Made by a program: the position numbers and the translations under genes. The notes beneath the pieces are model-generated. The model searched no databases, was not told the origin of the DNA, and saw only the letters and a list, made by a program, of their open reading frames with translations. 64,000 nucleotides of DNA from contig CM059560.1 of assembly GCA_030386875.1 (NCBI GenBank), forward strand, positions 43,132,757 to 43,196,756. Direction: 5' to 3'. Shown here in pieces: positions 41,280 to 47,616 of this stretch. Origin of the DNA: Morinoia aosen. Its lineage: Eukaryota > Arthropoda > Malacostraca > Amphipoda > Talitridae. Positions within the stretch are counted from its first letter, which is position 1. The number at the start of each line of letters is the position of its first letter.

Positions 41280-41876
41280 ACTCCTTTGTACGTTCTAGAG
41301 ATATTTCCTGTACTCCTTTGTGCGCTGTAGAGATACCTTCTGTACTCCTTTGTGCGCTGTAGAGATACCTTCTGTACACCTTTGTGCGCTGTAGAGATAC
41401 CTTCTGTACTCCTTTGTGCGCTGTAGAGATACCTTCTGTACTCCTTTGTACGCTGTAGAGATACCTCGTGTACTCCTTTGTACGTTCTAGAGATATTTCC
41501 TGTACTCCTTTGTGTGCTGTAGAGATACCTTCTGTACTTCTTTGTGCGCTGTAGAGATACCTTCTGTACTCATTTGTGCGCTGTAGAGATACCTTCTGTA
41601 CTCCTTTGTGCGCTGTAGAGATACCTTCTGTACTCCTTTGTACGTTCTAGAGATATTTCCTGTACTCCTTTTTGCGATGTAGAGATACCTTCTGTACTTC
41701 TTTGTACGCTGTAGAGATACCTCGTGTACTCCTTTGTACGATCTAGAGATATTTCCTGTACTCCTTTGTGCGCTGTAGAGATACCTTCTGTACTCCTTTG
41801 TTCGCTGTAGAGATACCTTCTGTACTCCTTTGTGCGCTGTAGAGATACCTTCTGTACTCCTTTGTACGCTGTAGAG
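41280..41876 (+). repeat. domain III block, copy interrupted by the LTR element
   Basis: Left half of the block: TTTTTGCGATGTAG (GCG at 41674), GTACGATCTAG (near 41737), TTTGTTCGCTG (near 41800). It stops at the target duplication 41872-41876. The right half resumes at 47612, with ACTCTCTTGTG at 47693. Confidence 0.82.
41872..41876. other. target site duplication, left copy (TAGAG)
   Basis: TAGAG immediately outside the left LTR, identical to the five bases outside the right LTR. It is part of the satellite motif CTGTAGAGATACC. Five bases is the usual duplication length for Ty3/gypsy integrases. Confidence 0.93.
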
Positions 41877-42888
41877 TGTGAGGGGTTCGGAAGGTACCAA
41901 GGGGCTGATGTCCAGCCTCCTAGCCTTGCAAAGGCCCCCCGCCCCCTCACGTGAGAACTCGGGGCCGGCACTCACCCGGCGACACGGGTAGCGAGACCCC
42001 GGAAGGGTACTGAGTGACTCGAGTACCACCGAAACTCAAGGAAAGGATACCCGAATGGAAAAGGAAAGGTTGGTTGAACACGAGTCTTAAAGTATATTAG
42101 TACTCAAAAACGGCCACTCGGGGACGAACAGGTGGCCGAGGTAGCCGAACACCTAACCTACCCTAATCTTAGATCCTAAAGTAATCCTTAACCCTAGGTT
42201 ACACAGCTGACACGGTAACGCTCCAACAAACACGGTAACGCTACAACAGACACGGTAACGCTACAACAGACACGGTAACGCTACAACAGACACGGTAACG
42301 CTACAACAGGGCTCAGAGTCCAGGCCCTGGAGGTTTAGGTTCCCCGTACTCGTCGGGGACCCAAAGCCACCTCCGCGATCTCGGCGCAGCTCGAGATGAG
42401 GCAGGCGCTGGTCGTACTAGGCTCTAGACTATGGCGAAGCCCAACTCCAGGCGGGAAGCCGGAGGGCTGGGGAAGAGCCAACAAGAGGTCGGGAGGCCTG
42501 GTTACAAGCGAAGACCTCTCCCAACGTAGCTCCTTTCCATAGGTTTGGAATGGTTTAGAGAGGCGAGAGAATTCCCATAGGATACGTCCTTCTCCACCAT
42601 AGCCTGAAGGGCACAAACAATACATACGACTACTACATGGAATAGCGGATACGTTCAAACAAAGATATATACAAAATCAATATGGACAATTAGGAGGATG
42701 GTCCTAGACGCTATAATAATCCTAATCCAGCTCTTACATACCTGTCACACACGAGGGCGTGACCTGTTAACGACAACGCAATTAGATCTAGCGGCCTCGA
42801 CAATAGGTCCGTCCGATCGGCAGATGCGCTTCTTCTACAACGTCGTCCGTCCATGAGGCAGGTCTGTCACGGTGGCCATGCCCTGACA
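41877..42888 (-). repeat. 3' LTR
   Basis: The LTR at the 3' end of the element (minus strand), 1,012 bp, with the same ends as its partner. It abuts the RNase H end of the coding region through an 85-bp untranslated stretch with a G-run. It should supply the polyadenylation signal; I did not find a clear AATAAA on the sense strand. Three substitutions separate it from the 5' LTR. Confidence 0.95.
42210..42309 (-). repeat. five 20-bp tandem repeats in the 3' LTR
   Basis: Five direct copies of a 20-bp unit with core ACACGGTAACGCT. The first copy differs slightly (CTCCAACAA rather than CTACAACAG) and the other four are identical. The same five copies with the same odd first unit are in the other LTR. 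They may be transcription factor sites, but no factor can be named from the sequence. Confidence 0.92.
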
Positions 42889-42973
42889 CGGCCCCCCCCC
42901 AGATCGTACGCTATACAGACACAGTCAAAGAGCGCACGCCTCGGCAGTGGCTACGTGACGAACTGCGATCGTG
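42889..42973 (-). other. 3' untranslated stretch with polypurine tract
   Basis: 85 bases between the Pol stop and the 3' LTR. On the minus strand it ends with nine consecutive G (42892-42900), then CCG, then the LTR. A purine run just before the 3' LTR is where plus-strand DNA synthesis is primed. This one is short and all G, and three bases separate it from the LTR, so the exact tract is tentative. Confidence 0.6.
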
Positions 42974-44380
42974 TCAATACCTACTCAAGAAATCTGGGCC
43001 TATATTCACTTTGCCTGGGATATACACTGTCGTGAAACGAAATTGTTGTAATATTAGTGCCCAGCGCATTAGTCGGCTATTTTTATTCTTCATTACATTT
43101 AATGATACAAGGGGTTTGTGATCTGTTTCTAACAAAAATTCGCGACCCAACAAAAAATGTCTATATTTTTCCATACCAAATACAATGGCCAAACATTCCC
43201 TTTCTATGGTCGAGTAGTTTTTTTCTGTCTGCGACATCTTCCTGCTGGCGTAGGCGACCGGGTGTGGGACGTTTTCGTGGTATTGCAGCAGCACAGCTCC
43301 AACTGAGTGCTGGGATGCGTCCGTCCGCAGGACAAATGTTTTGCGAACGTCTGGTATCTTGAGAATTGGCTGGTGTTCTAATGCTTTGAAAGGACCTGAC
43401 CAGGACATAAGAAGTTTATGGTTACTGTCGGGCAGTAATATCAACACTTCGTCGCCCGGCTGGAACTCTCGCTTCTGCGATTTAAGATCGAAATGGGTTT
43501 TGTATGCTATAGCACTCTCGTTTGCGTTATTTGCAGCGATTTCCGTACACAATTGCAACTTATCCCTAAGCTCAAACACGTATTCAAATATAGGGCGTTC
43601 ATTACATGAAAGTTTCTCATTTTCCCATAATTCTCGTAAAATGGACATTGGTCCTCGCATTTGTCTGCCGTACAATAATTCAAAAGCGGAAAATCCTGTT
43701 CTATCGCTCGGCATTTCGCGAAGCGCAAATAGAGTTGGGATCAAATATCGGTGCCACTGTTTCGGTTTATCTGAACAAAGTTTTTTAAGGCATGATTTAA
43801 GGGTACTATGCAATCTCTCGATGCGCCCATTACTCATGGCATGATAAGGCGTTGTGAAAATTGGTTTTATTCCCAGTAGCCTCTGAAATTCGTGCATAAG
43901 GCCACTAGTGAAGTTTGTTCCCAAATCTGACAAAATCTCTTTAGGGACACCTACTCTCGCAAAAATTGGGAGCAGAGCCTCAGCAACGGAAATGGAGTCA
44001 GTCCGACGCAGCGGTACTGCCTCAGGAAATCCTGTTGAATAATCAATTAATGTCAAGATATACTTATGGCCTTCTGAGGATTTTGGGCAAAGTGGGCCTA
44101 CGATATCGATAGCAACACGTGAAAATGGTTCAGTAATGATAGGCATTTGCATTAGCGGTACTTTCTTAACTCTACCCTTTGAACACATCCGTTGGCATTT
44201 ATCACACGATCTGCAATAATGTCTAATGTCTGTGGACATGCTAGGCCAGAAAAACAGTTCTCGAATTCTCTGTTCAGTTTTCCTGTGGGAAAAATGACCA
44301 GCAACTAACGATTCATGCGCATATGAAAGTACGGTTTTTCTACATTCGGCTGGGACAATCAACGAGGATTTTCCTATTGA
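42974..44380 (-). CDS. Pol remnant: integrase fused to RNase H, no reverse transcriptase
   Basis: An open frame continuing in phase after the gag TAG. No ATG lies near its start, so expression would need read-through. Numbering from the TTG at 44362: the integrase HHCC zinc finger has H16, H23, C53 and C56; the catalytic core has D86 (AIDIVGPL), D146 (SDLGTNF) and E182 (RIERLHSTLK), the D146-E182 spacing being the classic DX35E; a GPF of the C-terminal GPY/F motif is at 323-325. At about residue 330 the sequence jumps to the end of the RT connection (PILKIPDVRKTF) and an RNase H with D348 (RTDAS), E389, D414 (TDHKPL) and D457 (PDFLSR). The RT fingers and palm, with the YxDD-type motif, are absent. 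The jump keeps the frame. In the common Ty3/gypsy order RNase H would precede integrase. Here integrase comes first, as in Gmr1-like elements, so a single internal deletion explains the join. SDLGT replaces the usual SDRGT. It cannot reverse transcribe by itself. Confidence 0.87.
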   Translation of the reverse strand, partial: SIGKSSLIVPAECRKTVLSYAHESLVAGHFSHRKTEQRIRELFFWPSMSTDIRHYCRSCDKCQRMCSKGRVKKVPLMQMPIITEPFSRVAIDIVGPLCPKSSEGHKYILTLIDYSTGFPEAVPLRRTDSISVAEALLPIFARVGVPKEILSDLGTNFTSGLMHEFQRLLGIKPIFTTPYHAMSNGRIERLHSTLKSCLKKLCSDKPKQWHRYLIPTLFALREMPSDRTGFSAFELLYGRQMRGPMSILRELWENEKLSCNERPIFEYVFELRDKLQLCTEIAANNANESAIAYKTHFDLKSQKREFQPGDEVLILLPDSNHKLLMSWSGPFKALEHQPILKIPDVRKTFVLRTDASQHSVGAVLLQYHENVPHPVAYASRKMSQTEKNYSTIERECLAIVFGMEKYRHFLLGREFLLETDHKPLVSLNVMKNKNSRLMRWALILQQFRFTTVYIPGKVNIGPDFLSRY

Positions 44381-44383
44381 CTA
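44381..44383 (-). other. in-frame TAG between protease linker and integrase
   Basis: The gag-PR frame stops at TAG, and the very next codon opens the integrase frame in the same phase, with six codons before the TTG at 44362. The protein text on both sides is continuous with a normal PR-linker-INT polyprotein. It is either a nonsense mutation or a programmed stop read through to make Pol, as in gammaretroviruses. The sequence alone does not decide. Confidence 0.85.
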
Positions 44384-46066
44384 TATATTCTTAGATTGAA
44401 CAATCTCTCTATAGAGCAAGCCTTTGGTGGTGCGATATTTAACAATATTACCACTTCTTGTTTCGATAGTCTCGCCAAGCGCTGCTTTATTGCGAATATC
44501 TGCTAAGGACGGGCATGTCCGTTGAAGATTTTGAAAATCTTTTGGGTTTAAGTTCAGTGCATGCAATTTAGGGACAATTAACGGGTGTATATGATTGATT
44601 TCGTCTCCCGACGCAGTAGTTCTGGTTTTTACAGTCATGACCCGCTCCTGTGAATTTAACTTCGGTATGTTAATTTCGTCAGTCATCAAACTAGCGCCCG
44701 GAACATTTCCTATCAAGGCACAACATGATTCCATGGGTGCTCTAATTACGTCCGTCCATCCCTGGTAAAAGTCGCAGTCGATGTGACATCTGACAACCGG
44801 CCATTCGTTACGTCTTCTTAGATAGTCGCACACAATAGTTTTCCTACATTTGGCAGGGTCTATATTGGGTAGCAAGGAATCTTTCACTATAATAGCTGAA
44901 CATCCCGTATCGCGCCAGATTGTTTGCACGGACTGTCCATTGACTTTTCCTGAACATTTAAGCTTATTCGAATATTTCCTAATATTTGAAATTTCGTTTA
45001 GTGCCCTAGCGTATCCTACGGTGGCGTTATGCATATTATTAGTTTTGGGACGGTATGGTTGATGCTTAGGGCATTGATTTCTTTGGTGACCTAACGCTCC
45101 GCACGAGAAGCATTTGCTATTCACAAAGTTACTAGGTTTACTCATGGGTACAATTGTACTTAGCTTTACTTTTGGGGATTTTGCCCTATCAGACTTTTGC
45201 AATTCAACATTAGGCGTCTGATATCGAGTCTCCGGTTCTGGTCTATTGAATCTTTTGTGAGACTGTCTTGCCATCGCCCAGTTATTTGCTACTCTAACAG
45301 TTTCCCGAAATGACATGATACCCTTTTCCTTTAGAAAGACCCTCAGATCCATTGGTACAGATGCTATGAATTGGTCTAGCAGAACAAATTCCCTTAGCCC
45401 CTCATACGTTTTAGGTACTGACCAAGATTCGAGGAACAGATCTAGAGACCGACCCAGTTGAGTTGAAAATTGCTCGTACGTCTCGTCGTCCCCTATTCTG
45501 GCTGAACGGAATTCGTATCTGTAGGTATCAGGAGTTTTGTTAAAGCCAAGTAATAATGCTTTTTTAAGTAGTGCATAGTTGCAAGTTACGTCATGATCCA
45601 AAGCAGCGTATACTTTTACAGCTTTCCCGCTCAAGGTAGTTCCCAAATGTACAGGCCAAAGGCTTTCGTCGATGTTTAATAGCTCTGCTATTCGTTCAAA
45701 GTGAACCAAGAAGGCTGAAATATCGTCCCCATCTCTAAACATAGGCAATTTAGGTTTTATTGGACAATCGATTACGCTTGAAGTATGCAAAGTAGGATTT
45801 TGAGCTCCGAGTTCTATCAATTTGATTTCGTGTTCCCGTTTTTCTGTTTCCCTATTAACTTCATGTTCCCGTTTTTCTCTTTCCCTATTAACTTCATGTT
45901 CCCGTTTTTCCTTCTCACTGTTGATTCTGTCTTTTTCACGTTCAAGCTCTCTAATTTTCGCCCTCTCTTCCCTAGCTAATGCTTGTTGCTCATGAACGTA
46001 TTTGGCTACATCAGCTCCCTCCAAGCCTATGCTAATAGCTTCCTGTTTTAATTCCGCGACGGACAT
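44381..46066 (-). CDS. Gag-protease polyprotein (SCAN-like capsid, CCHC, DTG protease)
   Basis: A 561-residue frame from the ATG at 46066; an upstream GTG in the same frame is not a likely eukaryotic start. Approximate layout from that ATG is as follows. Residues 25-85 are a highly charged coiled coil with three 11-residue repeats (core KREHEVNRE). Residues 110-265 are the capsid region, whose second half (from YRYEF, through FVLLDQFIASVP, to the FRETV stretch) resembles a SCAN domain. The zinc knuckle CFSCGALGHQRNQC (C319, C322, H327, C332) is the CX2CX4HX4C nucleic-acid-binding motif. The aspartic protease has the active-site triad DTG at 386-388 and a later ALIGN motif. The C-terminal end (KYRTTKGLLYRE) is the linker that normally leads into integrase. 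The frame ends in TAG at 44383-44381, directly in frame with the integrase section. Gag would form the particle and the protease would process it. The frame has no other disruption. Assignment to Gag-PR is firm; SCAN similarity is by eye. Confidence 0.88.
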   Translation of the reverse strand: MSVAELKQEAISIGLEGADVAKYVHEQQALAREERAKIRELEREKDRINSEKEKREHEVNREREKREHEVNRETEKREHEIKLIELGAQNPTLHTSSVIDCPIKPKLPMFRDGDDISAFLVHFERIAELLNIDESLWPVHLGTTLSGKAVKVYAALDHDVTCNYALLKKALLLGFNKTPDTYRYEFRSARIGDDETYEQFSTQLGRSLDLFLESWSVPKTYEGLREFVLLDQFIASVPMDLRVFLKEKGIMSFRETVRVANNWAMARQSHKRFNRPEPETRYQTPNVELQKSDRAKSPKVKLSTIVPMSKPSNFVNSKCFSCGALGHQRNQCPKHQPYRPKTNNMHNATVGYARALNEISNIRKYSNKLKCSGKVNGQSVQTIWRDTGCSAIIVKDSLLPNIDPAKCRKTIVCDYLRRRNEWPVVRCHIDCDFYQGWTDVIRAPMESCCALIGNVPGASLMTDEINIPKLNSQERVMTVKTRTTASGDEINHIHPLIVPKLHALNLNPKDFQNLQRTCPSLADIRNKAALGETIETRSGNIVKYRTTKGLLYREIVQSKNI

Positions 46067-46511
46067 ATTTATAAGACGAGATGTCACTTATTATCACTCA
46101 AAGTATTCTCATGTGAGATTTAATGTTTCCTGGAAAAATTTTGGCTTGCGAGGCCTATTACCTGGCGGGGCCTCAAATTATAAGACACGGAATGTTGAAA
46201 GTAACAAATGGAGGGCCCGCCAGCTTTCGCGAGATTAGTCCCAGGTCACGTTGTACCTGGGACTGGAGATACCAGTTATTATCCTTAATTCTAAATTCTA
46301 ATCCTAAAACTTGCATTAACAAAAATAGATGACAAAATATTTTCAGTAGGACACGCGAAAAAACATGACAAGAAATAACTGTCCAGCAAGATTGTCAATG
46401 CCGTGGCACTGCTGGTTAGGTTACCAGGGTTATGACTATGCTGGAATTGACAGGACTATAAAAGTTATTAGAGAGATATACGGAAAGATACAGGAAGGCA
46501 AGATTGCTCGT
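46067..46511 (-). other. 5' leader of the element, no gene seen
   Basis: Stretch between the PBS repeats and the gag start codon. It is ordinary mixed-composition sequence without satellite monomers or a convincing open frame on either strand. It would be the untranslated leader, where a packaging signal is expected for this class, but no structure was identified by eye. Confidence 0.6.
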
Positions 46512-46600
46512 GTCTTTTGAAGACTGGCAAAGTCACCACTGTCTTTTTAAAGACTGGCAAGGTCGCCAGTGTCTTTTTAAAGACTGGCAAGGTCGCCAGT
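46512..46600 (-). repeat. triplicated 30-bp PBS-proximal repeat
   Basis: Three tandem copies (46512-46540, 46541-46570, 46571-46600) of a unit that on the minus strand contains ACTGGCGACC followed by TTGCCAGTCT. The copy next to the LTR and the middle copy are identical; the outermost has three or four changes and is 29 bp. Each of the two perfect copies begins ACACTGGCG, mimicking the LTR end plus the start of the primer-binding site, so the presumed tRNA-binding site is present two to three times. Confidence 0.88.
46581..46598 (-). other. putative primer-binding site
   Basis: One base inside the 5' LTR the minus strand reads TGGCGACCTTGCCAGTCT. TGG directly after the LTR is the standard start of a site that pairs with a tRNA 3' CCA end. 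I cannot assign the tRNA with confidence, and pairing with the 3' end of a known tRNA should be checked. Confidence 0.6.
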
Positions 46601-46932
46601 GTGAGGGGTTCGGAAGGTACCAAGGGGCTGATGTCCAGCCTCCTAGCCTTGCAAAGGCCCCCCGCCCCCTCACGTGAGAACTCGGGGCCGGCACTCACCC
46701 GGCGACACGGGTAGCGAGACCCCGGAAGGGTACTGAGTGACTCGAGTACCACCGAAACTCAAGGAAAGGATACCCGAATGGAAAAGGAAAGGTTGGTTGA
46801 ACACGAGTCTTAAAGTATATTAGTACTCTAAAACGGCCACTCGGGGACGAACAGGTGGCCGAGGTAGCCGAACACCTAACCTACCCTAATCTTAGATCCT
46901 AAAGTAATCCTTAACCCTAGGTTACACAGCTG

Positions 46933-47032
46933 ACACGGTAACGCTCCAACAAACACGGTAACGCTACAACAGACACGGTAACGCTACAACAGACACGGTA
47001 ACGCTACAACAGACACGGTAACGCTACAACAG
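46933..47032 (-). repeat. five 20-bp tandem repeats in the 5' LTR
   Basis: Identical counterpart of the repeat in the 3' LTR, offset by 4,723 bp. It lies about 580-680 bases from the start of the LTR on the sense strand, downstream of the TATA candidate, so it may sit in the transcribed part. Confidence 0.92.
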
Positions 47033-47387
47033 GGCTCAGAGTCCAGGCCCTGGAGGTTTAGGTTCCCCGTACTCGTCGGGGACCCAAAGCCACCTCCGCG
47101 ATCTCGGCGCAGCTCGAGATGAGGCAGGCGCTGGTCGTACTAGGCTCTAGACTATGGCGAAGCCCAACTCCAGGCGGGAAGCCGGAGGGCTGGGGAAGAG
47201 CCAACAAGAGGTCGGGAGGCCTGGTTACAAGCGAAGACCTCTCCCAACGTAGCTCCTTTCCATAGGTTTGGAATGGTTTAGAGAGGCGAGAGAATTCCCA
47301 TAGGATACGTCCTTCTCCACCATAGCCTGAAGGGCACAAACAATACATACGACTACTACATGGAATAGCGGATACGTTCAAACAAAG

Positions 47388-47394
47388 ATATATA
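47388..47394 (-). promoter_or_regulatory. candidate TATA motif in the 5' LTR
   Basis: On the minus strand the sequence reads GTATATATC, about 220 bases from the LTR start. It is the best TATA-like match I noticed in the LTR, and an identical copy is at 42665-42671 in the 3' LTR. AT-rich heptamers are common, so this is only a candidate. Confidence 0.25.
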
Positions 47395-47611
47395 CAAAAT
47401 CAATATGGACAATTCGGAGGATGGTCCTAGACGCTATAATAATCCTAATCCAGCTCTTACATACCTGTCACACACGAGGGCGTGACCTGTTAACGACAAC
47501 GCAATTAGATCTAGCGGCCTCGACAATAGGTCCGTCCGATCGGCAGATGCGCTTCTTCTACAACGTCGTCCGTCCAGGAGGCAGGTCTGTCACGGTGGCC
47601 ATGCCCTGACA

Positions 47612-47616
47612 TAGAG
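47612..47616. other. target site duplication, right copy (TAGAG)
   Basis: TAGAG directly after the right LTR, followed by ATACCTCG of the satellite. Removing the element and one TAGAG restores a normal monomer. The satellite offers TAGAG in nearly every copy, but equal LTR lengths and the restored register make chance placement unlikely. Confidence 0.93.

Larger units (their letters stand above)
1..41876 (+). repeat. 32-bp satellite array, left arm
   Basis: Continuous head-to-tail array of a 32-bp monomer; bases 1-32 are a reference copy. Nearly every copy carries CTGTACTCCTTTGT, then either GCGCTG, ACGCTG or ACGTTC, then TAGAGATA. Variant classes used here are: A (starts CTTCTG, has GTGCG), A' (CTTCTG, GTACG), B (starts CTCGTG, has ACGTTCTAGAGATAT), D (starts TTCCTG, always following a TAGAGATAT end) and E (CTTCTG start with the B-type ending). 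No inverted segment was seen. The 32-bp register is kept throughout except at single small indels. Each monomer has at least one GTAC, and B and E monomers add TCTAGA. The array contains no spacer, gene or RNA that I can recognise. Copies continue past the left window edge. Function is unknown; heterochromatic satellite is the natural reading. Confidence 0.97.
41877..47611 (-). mobile_element. LTR retrotransposon, Gmr1-like (Ty3/gypsy), RT-deleted
   Basis: A 5,735-bp element nested in the satellite. Seen directly: two 1,012-bp direct LTRs (41877-42888, 46600-47611) with TG...CA ends; a 5-bp target duplication TAGAG; a minus-strand gag-protease frame followed in the same frame, after one TAG, by an integrase-RNase H frame; a PBS-like site next to the right LTR; and a G-run next to the left LTR. 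The element therefore reads right to left. The internal part is only 3,711 bp, because the reverse transcriptase core is missing. Domain order Gag-PR-INT-RH differs from standard Ty3/gypsy (PR-RT-RH-INT). It fits the Gmr1-like group, in which integrase precedes RT-RH. LTR identity of about 99.7% implies a recent insertion. I infer that it moved with RT supplied by a complete relative, or lost RT after inserting. Confidence 0.93.
46600..47611 (-). repeat. 5' LTR
   Basis: The LTR at the 5' end of the element (minus strand), 1,012 bp. On the minus strand it begins TGTCAGGG and ends CCCCTCACA; the ends form an imperfect inverted repeat (7 of 8 bases). It differs from the other LTR only at 46829 (T versus A at 42106), 47415 (C versus A at 42692) and 47577 (G versus T at 42854), with no indels. 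It contains five 20-bp tandem repeats. It should carry the promoter and transcription start. I see a candidate TATA motif but cannot place the U3/R/U5 limits. Confidence 0.95.

Noticed and set aside
1..41876. CRISPR array (32-bp direct repeats)
   Set aside because: Repeats are contiguous with no unique spacers, and no cas-like gene is present; this is tandem satellite.
41487..42029. Open frames that run from satellite into the 3' LTR as a possible chimeric gene
   Set aside because: The frame only crosses the insertion boundary by chance; half is satellite translation and half is LTR, with no ATG-started domain.
43057..43844. Plus-strand frames opposite pol and gag (43057-43362, 43341-43844, 45785-45979 and others)
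   Set aside because: They lie antisense to frames with clear integrase, RNase H and Gag motifs and have no motifs of their own.
42974..44362. Ty1/copia assignment because integrase precedes RNase H
   Set aside because: The integrase and RNase H motifs (GPF, TDASQHSVGAVL, TDHKPL) and the SCAN-like Gag are Ty3/gypsy type; the order alone is better explained by a Gmr1-like element.
46581..46598. Naming the primer tRNA
   Set aside because: The 18-nt site does not lay out cleanly on a tRNA 3' end that I can place with confidence; a comparison with the host tRNA set is needed.
47058..47381. 107-codon minus-strand frame in each LTR (also 42335-42658)
   Set aside because: It starts at TTG with the first ATG 11 codons later, has no recognisable domain, and is duplicated only because the LTR is. 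It could be checked for conservation but is not supported as a gene.
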